Shown: one piece after another, positions 12,539 to 23,747 of the stretch
Layout of the letters: each line of letters begins with the position of its first letter
Position numbering within the stretch: the first letter of the stretch is position 1
The notes under the pieces: generated by a model
Told to the model about the DNA's origin: nothing
The model's database searches: none
What the model saw: the letters and a program-made list of their open reading frames with translations, nothing else
Source of the DNA: Theobroma cacao
Lineage: Eukaryota; Streptophyta; Magnoliopsida; Malvales; Malvaceae
DNA length: 64,000 nt
Reading direction: 5' to 3'
Assembly (NCBI RefSeq): GCF_000208745.1
Contig: NC_030851.1
Location: 39,643,662-39,707,661, forward strand
Position numbers and translations under genes: made by a program

Positions 12539-13235
12539 TGTAACGACCCAAGTCTAACTACTGACTCAGCAGCTTTTTGGGCCTAAACTACGTGACACTC
12601 AAAAGTTCAAGCTCAAGTTGCTAGTAGTGGTGGGCTTGGATTGTTATATAGGTCTTAACAATCACATTCATATCAGATGTGGGATGTTGGGTATTACAAT
12701 CTCATCCACTCAAATCCTTGATGTCCTCATCAAGGCCACACATTACATCCACAGGACCAAGATCTCATCAGAGCAATGTGAAAGCTCACATCATAAAGAC
12801 TCACATTAGATTGGCGTAAACTTTGAGTCTAAACCACGTGGCCCTCAAAAGCTTAAGTTCAAATTTCTAGTAGTTGTGGACTTTGATTCTTAAATAAGTC
12901 TTAAATAAGTCTTAACAATCACATTCACATCAGATGTGAGATGTTGGATATCATAATCTCATCCACTCAAATCATTGATGTCTTCATCAAGGTTACACAT
13001 CACATCCACGGGATCAAGATCTCACCAGAGTAATGTGAAAGTTCACATCGGACTGGTGCAGACTCTGATACCATTTGTAACGACCCAAGTCCAACCACTG
13101 GTCCAGCAGCTTTTTGGGCCTAAACCACGTGACCCTCAAAAGCTCAAGTTCAAGTTGCTAGTAGTGGTGGGTTTAGATTGTTATATAGGTATTAACAATC
13201 ACATTCACATCAGATATGGGATGTTGGATATTACA
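12539..13235 (-). mobile_element. TRIM-like miniature LTR retrotransposon, three-LTR arrangement
   Basis: Two outer direct repeats of exactly 160 bp (12539-12698 and 13076-13235) start TGTAACGACCC and end ATTACA on the plus strand, giving TG...CA ends. A third, shortened copy lies at about 12827-12955. The whole unit is flanked by a perfect 5-bp target duplication, GTCTC, at 12534-12538 and 13236-13240. Read on the reverse strand, the repeat ending at 13076 is followed after two bases by TGGTATCAGAGTC (13073-13061), the usual primer-binding site complementary to initiator tRNA-Met. There is no coding capacity, so it would move using enzymes of other elements. The middle LTR has lost about 60 bases, including its neighbouring primer site. 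No 5S-rRNA-like segment is seen, so it is not Cassandra. Confidence 0.85.
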
Positions 13236-13572
13236 GTCTCTCTACATGTATGAGAGATAATTTTTTGTAAATAATGAGTGATAATATTAGAAGGAGACTA
13301 AATAGTGCTTAGCAAAAAAACAAATTAAAGATTGAAACTTTAAGGCAAAAGTATCGAAAATAGATTAAATAAAGTATAAAAGAATTGCAAGATAGAGAAA
13401 GTTTACCAATTTATAATGATTTGGTCTTCATCTAAATTAGGCCTACTACCTCTTCACAAGTAAATTACTTGTTTAAGCTTAAAGTAAAACGAAGTTAGAT
13501 CTTATAATTTACTTTTAGCTTGGTAATTTACTTGTTTTTCCAATTGTCATTATGATTATTATTATTATTATT

Positions 13573-14274
13573 AAGGTAAAATATTTTTACTTTTTTAAAT
13601 TTTGATTGAAATTATATGAAAGTTCATTAGTTTTTACTCCATCCAAAAAAATATTTTCTGCTTGACACTTAGGTGTAGCCGTTAGTTAACCGTTAATGTT
13701 TCCATCAATTTGATGACGTAGTAATAGTAAAAAGATAATTTTAGCATTAATTAATTTTTAAAATTACTATTGTATAATTTTATTAATTAAAGAAAAATCT
13801 TTTCAAAAAAAATTAATTAAAGAAAAAAAAACCTCACTAAATGGGGAGCACCGAAGCTCCCCTAGGGAGGCCCATGCTCCCTTAAGAAGCCTTGATCGGG
13901 CTCCCCTCCCTTGGGAGCTCTGGTTGGTAGGGATGGCAATGAGATTCTATTATAAGGTACCCGAGGATATCCGACCTGATTATATAAGATTAGAGTATCC
14001 TATAACCGGGTTTGGGAAGGGTTTGGATACCACCCCTTGGTTACTCGTTATCCAAATCCGATTACCATTTATAAATATTTTATTATTATTTTAATAATTA
14101 AATTAAAAATATATAATTTTTACTAAGTTTACAAGCAATTCTTTTTATTAAAAACTAACAAACATATCAAAAATATGGTTACTATGATGACATTAATATA
14201 TTTAAATTAAAAATTGTTAAATTATTAATCATGTTTAAATAATATGAATAAAATATCATATTATAAAAGAATAT

Positions 14275-14305
<31 letters not shown>

Positions 14306-15302
14306 TACACTTTTAACATAAATATATTTACTTTCTGTTTTATGTTTTAACATTACAAAAATTATGACTTATAAAATTATTAATTATAATATATATACTT
14401 TTGTTTATATAAACTTATAATATATAAATCTAAAGGGAAGTTGTGAGATTAGAATAGTTTGGAAACTTAGTTATTTTTTTTAATTTATTGTAATTAAGGA
14501 CAAACCTATATAGTTAATTAAATTAATTAATGAAACTATGATTATTAATTGACTTGTAATGTCTTTTAATATATATACTTTATATATATTGGGTTCATTT
14601 ATAAGAAATATAATTATTATTATATATATTAAAATACTTTTAGTATATATATACATTTTAAATATAAATATATTTACCTTATATTTTGTGTTAACATTAC
14701 AAAAACTATAACTAATAAATTTATTAATTATGTTATAGATATTTGTTTTTGATTATTTATATTTAAATTTTATTATTTGTGTGTTTGAATTAATTTAATT
14801 ATTAGTAAATTATATGGAATATATAAGAGAAATATTATTGTATATGGATACGGATTTAGATTCGGGTAATTGGGTATCCATGACTAGTATTTTAATAATT
14901 TTTTTATATAATCGAGTTTTTAAACAGATTAGAGTAATTATCGAGTTGTGGGGATGTATTAGGGTTAAGGTTAAGGTAGTAATTTTAAAAATATTCAAGC
15001 ATTTAATAGGGTTTTGATAGTTTATTTTTATAGGGTTCAGGTTCGGGTAGCTCAAAATTAACAAGTACCCTACCCGTTGACATCCCTACCGATCAGTGCT
15101 CCCTTTTTTTTGGAGAGTCAGTGCTTTTTTTAATTTTTTTTTTAAAAATATAATAATAAATTTTAAAATTAATAAAAAAATATTTTAATTTTTTTAAACT
15201 TTTGTTAACGGTGTAGGCATTTTTTGGACAAATTGTTTATTTCAAAAATTGATAAATTCGTTCGGAATTTCGATTAAAACTTAAGGAGGACATTTTATCC
15301 TT
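13573..15302. mobile_element. Long-inverted-repeat (Mutator-like?) element with nested insertion
   Basis: The left arm (from 13573, AAGGTAAAATATT) and the reverse complement of the right arm (ending 15302, AAGGATAAAATG) align over roughly 300 bases with many differences. Shared blocks are TTTGATTGAAATT/TTTAATCGAAATT, CATCCAAAAAA/TGTCCAAAAAA and GTGTAGCCGTTAG/CCTACACCGTTAA. Both ends abut an ATT-trinucleotide run, so a 9-bp target duplication is possible but cannot be distinguished from the microsatellite. No transposase is visible. Mutator-like assignment rests only on arm length and is weak. Confidence 0.45.
13928..15088. mobile_element. Non-autonomous hAT-like element, nested
   Basis: Inverted ends TAGGGATGGCAA (13928) and TTGACATCCCTA (15088) match with one difference, and the imperfect pairing continues about 15 bases outwards (GGGAGCTCTGGTTGG against GGGAGCACTGATCGG). 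Near both ends are GGTACCCGAGG- and GGGTACCC-type blocks (13957; 15066 area) often seen in plant hAT-derived elements. The AT-rich interior of about 1.1 kb has an (AT)n run at 14278-14302 and no transposase. I could not find a clean 8-bp target duplication. Confidence 0.5.
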
Positions 15303-16178
15303 ATTATTATTATTATGCATCAAATATTTCCAGTTAAATTACTGTTAGTTCCAGCAGACTGATCAAACATCCTAACAGTTCTGCCATCAAACTTACCCAA
15401 ATGTTCATATGGGGGAGTAGAAAGATAAAACTGGGGGAGGGGTTTGCAGAAGGATATATGAAAAGACAGGAGTGGACAATGAATGAAAAGTTCAGACCCT
15501 GTTTGCGCCATGTTTCTTCGTCCAACCCATTGATTTCAATTAACATTTATTACTTTGTTTGCTCGAACGACTAATTAACATAGCGGGTGTACCTCCCACC
15601 CCAATTTATCTCTGCAGCACCAAAGACCTCGGATATTGTCAGCACCAGGCTTGAACGTGGAGTTAAAACTATCAGGGAACTCAACATGATTCATCAATGT
15701 CATACAAAAACCTGTCTGATAGTTTACTGTTTTACAGGGTTTCTAGAATGAGGGGGGGGAGTGGAGGGTAAAAACATGGAGAAAAGGACTTGGCCACAGC
15801 TTGGTACCAGTTAAGGACTTTGCAAGGGTTGAATAAGTTAGTAGATTCACAGGGGGGTTCAGAAATTGTGCGGTATCTCAGTTTGGGTAACCGTACACAT
15901 ACAAGAATACGTGACTAATTTGATGAGAAATAATGAAATTTGCCCCCACTCCCCTCCCCTCCCCTCCCCTCCCTCCCTTATCTAGCTTGTTTTCCCTGGT
16001 CAATTATATCTTTTCATGTGCGTCTTGCTTTGCATTAAAGCCCTCCCTCCCATCACCATCTTTCCTTCTCTCATCTCACTTCCCCTGTCGACAATCAGGT
16101 TTTATCTCTCTTCCGGCCTCCCATTCCCATATCTCACGAAACCGAAGAAGGAAAACAACAAGAACCAACGCCGCCCCG
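15303..16178 (+). promoter_or_regulatory. Upstream region and pyrimidine-rich leader of the CLE gene
   Basis: No gene is evident between 15303 and 15930. A CCCCT pentanucleotide microsatellite at about 15945-15975 and a long C/T-rich stretch to 16110 probably belong to the promoter or 5' leader of the CLE gene. An ATG at 15933 is in frame with the CLE coding sequence but would add 82 residues ahead of the signal peptide. Confidence 0.4.
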
Positions 16179-16523
16179 ATGACTTGTTACCGCCTTTTGA
16201 TCTTTATATTTCTCCTCCTCCTCCTCCTCAAACCCTGCACCCCAACTTTGCCGCGGACCTCTCCAAGAAACCGCTTGAACCACCAGGTCCACCGCCACAA
16301 GGCCGCCAACTACTACCGTTCTTGTGATTCTTTCTCCCGTACACAGCAACGGTCTCTTTGTTTTCAGCTTCAAAGAATCCACAAAATCCAGCCTAATTTC
16401 TTGCCATCATCATTTCCGCAGCCAATACCACCACCGCCACCATCCGAACTCAATGAAATCGATCCAAGATACGGTGTGGAGAAGAGACTTGTCCCCTCAG
16501 GGCCCAACCCTCTTCACAACTGA
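16179..16523 (+). CDS. CLE: CLE signalling-peptide precursor
   Basis: Intronless precursor of 114 residues. The N-terminal signal peptide (MTCYRLLIFIFLLLLLL, residues 1-17, then a polar boundary) directs secretion. A variable basic/Ser-rich middle with a short proline run follows. The last 12 residues, RLVPSGPNPLHN, are a complete CLE dodecamer of the CLE9/10/13 type, and the preceding DPRYGVEK is typical of that subgroup. The mature peptide would be cut out, hydroxylated at the central prolines and perceived by CLAVATA1/BAM-type receptor kinases to control meristem, vascular or stomatal development (family knowledge). The dodecamer ends at the stop codon, as usual. Start 16179 is chosen over 15933 because it places the signal peptide at the N-terminus. 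The exact orthologue is not decided. Confidence 0.92.
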   Translation: MTCYRLLIFIFLLLLLLKPCTPTLPRTSPRNRLNHQVHRHKAANYYRSCDSFSRTQQRSLCFQLQRIHKIQPNFLPSSFPQPIPPPPPSELNEIDPRYGVEKRLVPSGPNPLHN

Positions 16524-18763
16524 TCCTAGCTCCACTCATCATCCCTCTCATTCACCACCGCTTTGTCCATACACCATCTTTTCTACCTAGTAACCTATAT
16601 TCTCCCCAAGATTTTGCCTTTCTTTGCAATTCTTGTTGCCTTTCCTGCATGGAGCTTCACACGCAGCTGCCCTTTTTTTTTTCATTCTCATTTCCTCCAT
16701 TGGATAGCGATGGGAAAACAGAAGATGTCAATTCAGCGGCAGCCAGCAGTTATTGCCAAGGAAAAGAACCCAGGCGGCGGCGCCTAGGCTGCTGTGATCG
16801 ATGCTCAGATTTAGTAATATTATTAGACATTAGCTAATTTCTTGTTCTGTCTTTCACTGTTCTCGTTACAAGACGATTGCCATTTCCATACTTGTTTTTG
16901 GATTTCTATCCTATATATTTTGGGGGGACCAAGGCAGCAAAAACAAGCAAGGAAATGGCGTACCGTTGCTTTTGTTTTAGTTAGTATATGGTTCAAATGA
17001 AGGGGAAGGATCGAAGGATAGGGGGGGAGTTGGGATTCAAGAGAAACCCATGAGTTTCATTAATGGACCTTGGAACTACGAAGGAGATAATATTGGTAGC
17101 CGTCGGACAAGATGACCTCTCTTTTTGTGGAGTATAGCTTTGGTAATAAATACCTTGATGCTGTCATGTGTTTGTATAACTTGCTTCAATCTATTACTTA
17201 TATCTATGCTTTTTAATTTTGCTTGCTAGGGGTTTAATTATATACATTTTTCTTGTGAATATTTGTCTTTTCATTTTCTTTTTTCATTCTTCTTGGTTGA
17301 ATTAGCTATATATCTAATTAAATATTATATTTTTTAAATAAATTTCATCTATTCTTCCCGTGGTTTTAATTTTTTTTGTTTTCTTTAAATTGAAAATTCT
17401 CGTGGTTTCAATTTTTTTCATATAACATTTTATTATTTTTTTTCTGATTAGCATATCGTGGATAATTTATATTTAAGTTGTTAATTTTACCTAATAAAAT
17501 TATAAAATACTCTTTTAAATGTGAACAAACAAGTTAATTTTGAATTAAAATATTTTAATAATTTTATTAAATAAAATTAACCATTTACCTTTCGTGAAAT
17601 CAGAAATTATTCCCAAAATATTAATCGAGAAAAAAAATGATATTCACATGTTGGTAATTATAAAAAAAAACCACAAGGTATTATATAAAAAAAAATTTGA
17701 CATGCCGAACAATCTTCTAATCTTACACTCTTTAAATTGGTAAGGCTTTTTATCAATTCAGTTACTTAACCAAGCAATTTTAGGAATTAGGCCTTTTACT
17801 ATAAGTAGGCTGAATTGATTTATTAGGCTGGGGGTAATGGCTAGAAAAAGTTTCATTAAGAAAAATTTATGAATTAATTAAAGAATTATTGTACTACTTT
17901 CTTCTAACACGCAAATTAATTAGAGAATCAATTAATGTAATTAAGAAAATTATCTTAGTAATTTTAATTTTCATCTTTTATTAAACAAAATATATGAAAC
18001 ACTATAAAAAAAGAGAAAAAATAAATGTGGAAAGCAAGTGTTTTTTCCATTTCCAAATAGCCATGTACTTAATGCAGTACCGAGAATTTTGGTACAAAGA
18101 AAAAAAATAGTTAAAGTTCATAATTTAATGTTAAAAACAATAAAAATAACTGATATAAAAATTAAAAAAATTAAAATAAATTAATTAGAATATAACATCA
18201 ATTCTTATATAACTATTTTATATAAAAGTAAATTTATGTATTTAATGTTTCAAAACAAATTACATTCTATAAACTTGATTCTTTTTTATATTAGAAAATA
18301 AGAGGAAGCATGCAACAATATTTACTAAATCGAACATCCAAGTGCTTTAAATTCTTAAATATGATTAAAAAAGTTAAAAATTTTAATTAAAAATAAAATA
18401 TAAATTGTTTTTAGATAAAATTTTTATGTATTAAAAGAAATATTAATGTATAATAGAGAGTGAACAAAACCGCGCCACATGGGATCCGACCGAACTGCCG
18501 ACGTTGAAAACTATGTAAGACCGGGCCCACAGTTCGTCTTCTCAACCAATCAGAAAAAAGAAAATTTAAAATAAAAAAAAGAAGGAAGTAGCATGCTTTC
18601 CATTTCCGCGTCTTCCCCGAACGAACTCAAATCCATACTGTCTCCCACCTTCAGCAATCCGTGAAGAAACTCGGATTTCCAATTATTCAGAACTTTCCTT
18701 TGAATTCTTTAACTATGGTTTCCCTCTTCAATCTCCAATTCCCGTAAAAAGAAGGGAAAAACA
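16524..18763. other. CLE 3' region, AT-rich spacer and LRR gene promoter
   Basis: No coding gene is seen. The first part, to about 17200, is the likely CLE 3' region. An AT-rich stretch with a foldback repeat (17396-17690) follows. The last 300 bases before 18764 are less AT-rich and should contain the promoter and leader of the LRR gene. Confidence 0.4.
17396..17690. repeat. Foldback MITE-like repeat, copy 1
   Basis: The left end TCGTGGTTTCAATTTTTTTC and the reverse complement of the right end (CTTGTGGTTTTTTTTATAATT) form degenerate inverted arms around an AT-rich core. The right half (17563-17690) aligns at roughly two-thirds identity with 28246-28375, sharing AAAATTAAC, GAAATTAT and CAAAATATTAA blocks. 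No target duplication was identified. Confidence 0.4.
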
Positions 18764-20988
18764 ATGGCGCGTTTATTGCCCCTGTTCTTCATTTTCTCTC
18801 TGTTCTTCAGCCTCTCTTCTTCCAAAACTCTCAAACGCGACGGTGATATCCCTGATTTCCTTGATTAGGATTCTTTTTCTTCTTTGTTTTATTGATTTTT
18901 TTTTTGTTTTGGGATTTTGGCAGTTAAAGCATTGAACGAAATTAAGGCGTCGTTGGGGTGGAGAGTGGTGTACGCTTGGGTCGGTGACGATCCTTGCGGT
19001 GACGGAAACCTGCCGCCTTGGTCTGGCGTCACATGCTCCCTCCAGGGTGACTATAGAGTCGTCACCGAACTGTAATTTTCCTCACTTGGTTTTCAAATTT
19101 AATTACATTTATTTGTTTTTCTTATCATTTTATTTATTTTTTGTTCGTTTAATTTTGCAGGGAAGTTTATGCAGTGTCGATCGTCGGGCCATTTCCCATT
19201 GCGGTGACGAATTTGCTGGATCTTACACGACTGTACGGTTAATCTTTTAGCTGATCATTAAATTTGTATTTTCAATAAATAATCTCTTTGTTTATTGCAT
19301 ATCGCAGTGATCTGCATAATAACAAGCTGACCGGACCGATCCCGCCTCAAATCGGACGGCTCAAACGTCTTAAAATACTGTATGTTCCCCTTATTTTCTC
19401 TTAAAATTATGTGCGTTCTTCAGCTTCATAGCTGGAATCTGAGATTTTGGAATGATGGGTACTTTTTGTTAGGCTTTTTGAACCTTGATTTGATGTCATT
19501 CCTTTGCTTTTCTGTTTGTTTGGTTTAGTAATTTGAGGTGGAATAAGCTACAAGATGTACTTCCTGCTGAAATTGGTGAACTTAAGAGTCTAACACATCT
19601 GTAAGTAGTACCTGCTTCATTAGTTAGACTGTTGTTCTTTTTTCTTTTTTGATTTCATACTTGTATGGAATTTGTTTGTAGGTATCTGAGCTTCAATAGT
19701 TTGAAAGGGGAAATCCCCAAGGAGCTTGCAACTCTACCGGAACTTCGCTATCTATATCTACATCAGAACCGTTTTTCAGGGCGTATTCCAGCAGAGCTAG
19801 GCACCTTGCAGAAACTTCAGCACTTGTAAGATTACTTATCTCCATCAATGCATGATCATATCCGTTGAATTTTTAGGACAGACATCCGATCTAAACATGC
19901 CATGTTTTTGTAGGGATGTTGGGAACAATCATTTGGTAGGTACTATAAGACAACTCATACGCATTGATGGTTGCTTCCCATCACTTCGGAACCTGTAAGT
20001 TAATTTCAGTTGATTCTTGGTTTTTTTTTTTTTTCAAACCCTGGGTTATATTGAATGAATGGCTTGTCGCAGTAACTTTTGTTTGAAACTTTTTGGCATG
20101 TAGTTACCTGAACGATAATTACTTAACGGGAGGAGTTCCAGCAGAGTTAGCAAGCCTGACAAACTTGGAAATCTTGTAAGTAATAGCGGTTTAACCTTTG
20201 GGGATATGTTAAAGAGTGCTCCGGTCTTAACTCTGATTTATCAATTGTTGTATGGGTTACAGGTACCTATCCAACAACAAACTGTCTGGAGTAATACCAT
20301 CTGAAGTTGCTCATCTCCCTAGGTTGACTTCTTTGTAAGTTTCTTGTTTGATGTTTGTGATACTTTGTATTTCTTCTGGATCTGTCTCAGGTTTTTTAGT
20401 TTCAATTTTACATGAATCGAGCTGCCTGGATTTTAGTCTATGTGACTCAAATAGACTCTTCGTTAAAAGCTTGGAGCATCAACATCTGAATTGATGCCTC
20501 TTTGTCACTGGGTTTGCCTTATCTTCCAGCTTTCTGAGCTAATTTTGCATTTTGCTGTCATGTTTGCTGGTTGGATCTAAGTGGCATGCTTGCTTCTTTC
20601 TTCAATTAAGAAAATTAGGACAGACTACAGCAATCTATTCTATATGCATGTATCTGGAGTCTTGTACACAAAAATGCATGTAGGTTTATGAATTTGTCTC
20701 CGTACATGTTCTTATATTTGATCTTATTTGAACTGCAGGTATTTAGATCACAATCAGTTTGCAGGAAGAATTCCTGAAGCACTCTACAAACATCCCTTCT
20801 TGAAAGAAATGCAAGTTCTCTTCAGCACTCTTGTTCCTGCAAACTTACAACTCTTATAACGTCTGTTAATTGACAATTTATTGTACTTTCTTTACAGGTA
20901 CATCAAAGGAAATTCATTCCGGGCAGGAGTAAACCCAATCGGTGTCCACACCGTCCTGGAACTTACTGACTCGGAGTTCCTAGTTTAG
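18764..20988 (+). CDS. Secreted leucine-rich-repeat protein (LRRNT plus about nine LRRs, no kinase)
   Basis: Eleven exons: 18764-18842, 18924-19071, 19161-19232, 19308-19379, 19529-19600, 19682-19825, 19914-19994, 20104-20175, 20263-20334, 20739-20810, 20898-20988, giving 324 residues. A signal peptide (MARLLPLFFIFSLFFSLSSS) is followed by an LRRNT-type cap with VKALNEIKASLGW and DDPCGD...WSGVTC, then LRRs of the plant extracellular consensus (LxxLxLxxNxLxGxIP). No transmembrane or kinase segment follows, and the protein ends shortly after the last repeat. Introns fall at the same place in each repeat, within the Leu codon (CT/N, phase 2), so most exons are exactly 72 nt (one LRR) or 144 nt (two). 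Intron 10 uses a GC donor. It matches my memory of the Arabidopsis At1g13910 family; its function is not established to my knowledge. Confidence 0.9.
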
Positions 20989-22067
20989 TCAAAAACAGCA
21001 ATATAGTATTCTTTATTGTTATATCATTTTTGGGAAATTGTGATCATGTTTGCCTTGACGTTGGTTTATCTAGTTCTCTGGCAATGGAAATCTTAATGTT
21101 TACCCACTGAAGGAAACTGATAGAAGAAGCAGGTCAAGGTTTTGATTGGTTAAGAGTATACCTTCATTGTTTTCTTTTGATTCTGGGGTAAAACAAGATA
21201 TCTTAGCTTCTGCCATAAAAGAGACATTTTATCATTTGCCCAAGACAAGGAATAGCACTGTCAACACAATAAAGTGACAGTGAAGGGTATGCTGGTAGTT
21301 ACGGGGGAGTGTCTGAACTTGTCCTATAATAAAAAAAAGCGGGCCAAAATCACCAAAGATGAACTGAGAAGAAGCTTTCAGACAACAAGCTAAACGCATG
21401 TTTAGGCCTTTGACATAGAGCAGATCTGAGGTGCATGATTACACAATTCAAAATGACAAGATCTGATAAAAAAATGAAAAGTAGCATTATAGGTGACATT
21501 GACATGGATATCACTATACCAGCTATAAGCATATACCTTTGGAGTCAGCTGCGTGAACACTGAATTTTTACCTCAATTTGGCTAACAGGGTAGGAATGTA
21601 GTGGTGCACATAGGAACTATTAACTTGGGGGAAAGGAGTATATTGGCATGCCTGGTGCAATCAGCACATGGAAAGTCAGATTGAGATGGCTTTCTCTTCA
21701 CCAGATAAGAGGATCTCCAAGCATTTATCATCTTTTTTTCTGTAAAATTGTTGAGCCCCTCCTTACCGTCCATTACATTTGATGTGTTGTCCACAAACCA
21801 CCATTTAACTATGTGAAACTCCTATAAAATAGTGACTCTTAACTGACAACATCCACTTTGGGTCCATAAAAATCTGGAGAACTGTCTGTATAGATTCGTT
21901 CACAGATGCAGGTCTATAGACTCTTCATTCAACACCAACATTTGGCTGAAGGTATACCAAAAACAACCAAAAAACTAAGCTGTTGCTGGTGCTTCATTCG
22001 TTACATGGTATGCGCAACAGTAACTGGTGCTGCAACGGATAAGGGCTCAAACAGTCAGCCATACTGA
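20989..22067. other. Convergent 3' region between LRR and PPR genes
   Basis: Holds the 3' ends of both genes. Short reverse-strand ORFs (21350-21532, 21582-21794) show no family features. Nothing else is recognised. Confidence 0.4.
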
Positions 22068-23654
22068 CTAAATATATATTGTCCTGTAATCCATTTGCTT
22101 TTCTAACTTTTCCAATATCAAGTGTATGTCTTCCATTTGTGGGTGGCTTTTCTCCCCAGCAATAAACTCATGAACTACTCCATTGATCTTGACAGAGCTG
22201 CAACCTGGTACCTTATTCACACCTCGGTTTTTCATCATCTGTTTTATTATTTTGGCGTCATAATATTTTCCCAAGGCTGCATAGAGATTTGAGAGCAAAA
22301 CATACACCCCACTATGATCTTCAAGTTGCATGAGCTTCTCAGCTGCAACCTCAGCCAGTTTGGTTTGTCCATTACTACAGCAGGAACTCAGCAATGCTCT
22401 CCAGGCAATGGCTTCATCAGAGGGATTGCTCGAATCAGGCATTCTTTGAATTATTTTATTTGCTTCTTCGAAGAGCCCACCTCGGCTAAGTAGGTCAATT
22501 ATACACCCAAAATGTTCACTTTTAGGCTCAATGTTGTACACCTTACACATTCTATCCAGTATCGTTAGACCTTCAAATGCCATGCCAGAATAACTACAAG
22601 CACTAAAAACAGCAATGAAAGTAATGTCATCAGGCCTCACTCCATCCTTCTCCATTTGCCAAAACAGTTCAAGTGCACTTTCTCCATCTCCATGCATCGC
22701 CATCCCAGAAATCATGGCATTCCAGCTTACAACATCTCTTTGCTGCATTCCATCAAACAACTTTTCAGCTATATCCAAATTCCCACATTTTGCATACATA
22801 TCTAGAAGACAAGTACTCAAACGAAGGCTCAATGGAAATTTTTGTTTATCCAGATACTTATGAATCCAAATTCCGGTATCTAATGCACCTAAATGAGCAC
22901 AGGCGCAAAGAACACTCACATATATAGCCTCATCAGGCTCTATGTCACTCATCTGCATTAGCCTGAACATATAAAGACCCTCTTTAAAACAATTATTTTT
23001 TACATATCCAGAAATCATAGCACCCCAAATTCCTGCATCCTTCACAGAAGCCTCATCAAAAAGCAATCTTGCAGTGTCAATATCACCTATTTTCCCATAC
23101 CCAGAAATCATAACTGTCCATGAAACAAAATCTGGCCACGGAATCTCATCAAAAATGTACCTTGCTACTTTCACATTATCAAATCCACAGAACATAGCAA
23201 TCAAAGCATTACCCACAAAAATGTCAAACACAAAACCCAATTTCAAGCAATGACCATAAACCAATTCCCCAAAGTAAAAATATTGCAACTTTGCACAAGC
23301 TTTCAACACATAAGGCAGAGTATAATTATCAGGGTGCATGCCCTTATCCAACATGTTATTGTAAAGTTGGGTGGTTTTAAAGATTTCACCTTTGAGAAAC
23401 AAAGCTTTGATCATGGTGTTGCAGATACAAATTGTGGGGTTTTCAATGCGTTGGAAGAGGTTGCAAGCATAGGTAAGGCTGCCACGATTTGGGTTTGCGC
23501 AGAAAGCTAGAAGCCTGCTTAAAGCAAAGCTGTTGGTGCCAAGACCACACGTGATTGCGTGTGCATGAGCTTGCCTTAGTTGGTTCATGTTCTTGCATCT
23601 CTCCAATAGTTTTAGGCATCTCCTGCTACTGCTTGACATGAGTTTGACGACCAC
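22068..23654 (-). CDS. PLS-class pentatricopeptide repeat protein, E subgroup
   Basis: Intronless 528-residue ORF, as usual for plant PPR genes. Tandem PLS-type repeats run through most of the protein; recognisable cores include NTMIKAL, VSWTVMISGYGKIGD, WGAMISGYVKNN, LLDMYAKCGNLDIAEKLFDGM and VVSWNAMISGMAMHG. The C-terminus carries an E region (VYVLLSNLYAALGKYYDA, then VPGCSSVKINGVVHEFIAGEKSHPQ) and stops without a DYW deaminase domain. E-class PPR proteins bind organelle RNA and recruit partners for C-to-U editing (family knowledge); the target is unknown. A clear transit peptide is not obvious. A second ATG at 23639 (MSSSSRRC) is an alternative start. The start lies 93 bases from a divergent tRNA gene, so the promoter is compact or overlaps it. 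Confidence 0.93.
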   Translation of the reverse strand: MVVKLMSSSSRRCLKLLERCKNMNQLRQAHAHAITCGLGTNSFALSRLLAFCANPNRGSLTYACNLFQRIENPTICICNTMIKALFLKGEIFKTTQLYNNMLDKGMHPDNYTLPYVLKACAKLQYFYFGELVYGHCLKLGFVFDIFVGNALIAMFCGFDNVKVARYIFDEIPWPDFVSWTVMISGYGKIGDIDTARLLFDEASVKDAGIWGAMISGYVKNNCFKEGLYMFRLMQMSDIEPDEAIYVSVLCACAHLGALDTGIWIHKYLDKQKFPLSLRLSTCLLDMYAKCGNLDIAEKLFDGMQQRDVVSWNAMISGMAMHGDGESALELFWQMEKDGVRPDDITFIAVFSACSYSGMAFEGLTILDRMCKVYNIEPKSEHFGCIIDLLSRGGLFEEANKIIQRMPDSSNPSDEAIAWRALLSSCCSNGQTKLAEVAAEKLMQLEDHSGVYVLLSNLYAALGKYYDAKIIKQMMKNRGVNKVPGCSSVKINGVVHEFIAGEKSHPQMEDIHLILEKLEKQMDYRTIYI

Positions 23655-23747
23655 CTCCCTTTGCCCGCTAGAAAAAAATGGTAACCATCAGCTGGGGCTT
23701 CTTCTCTGCACAGCGTTTGTCTCATCATTTGTTCGCCACCGTCGACA

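Noticed and set aside
12539..13235. Possible Cassandra element
   Set aside because: Cassandra LTRs contain a 5S rRNA-like segment with Pol III boxes; none is present in the 160-bp LTRs.
20989..21340. Possible continuation of the LRR gene into a transmembrane and kinase region
   Set aside because: The frame ends cleanly with TAG at 20986-20988 after a terminal segment typical of the short LRR family, and no kinase motifs follow.
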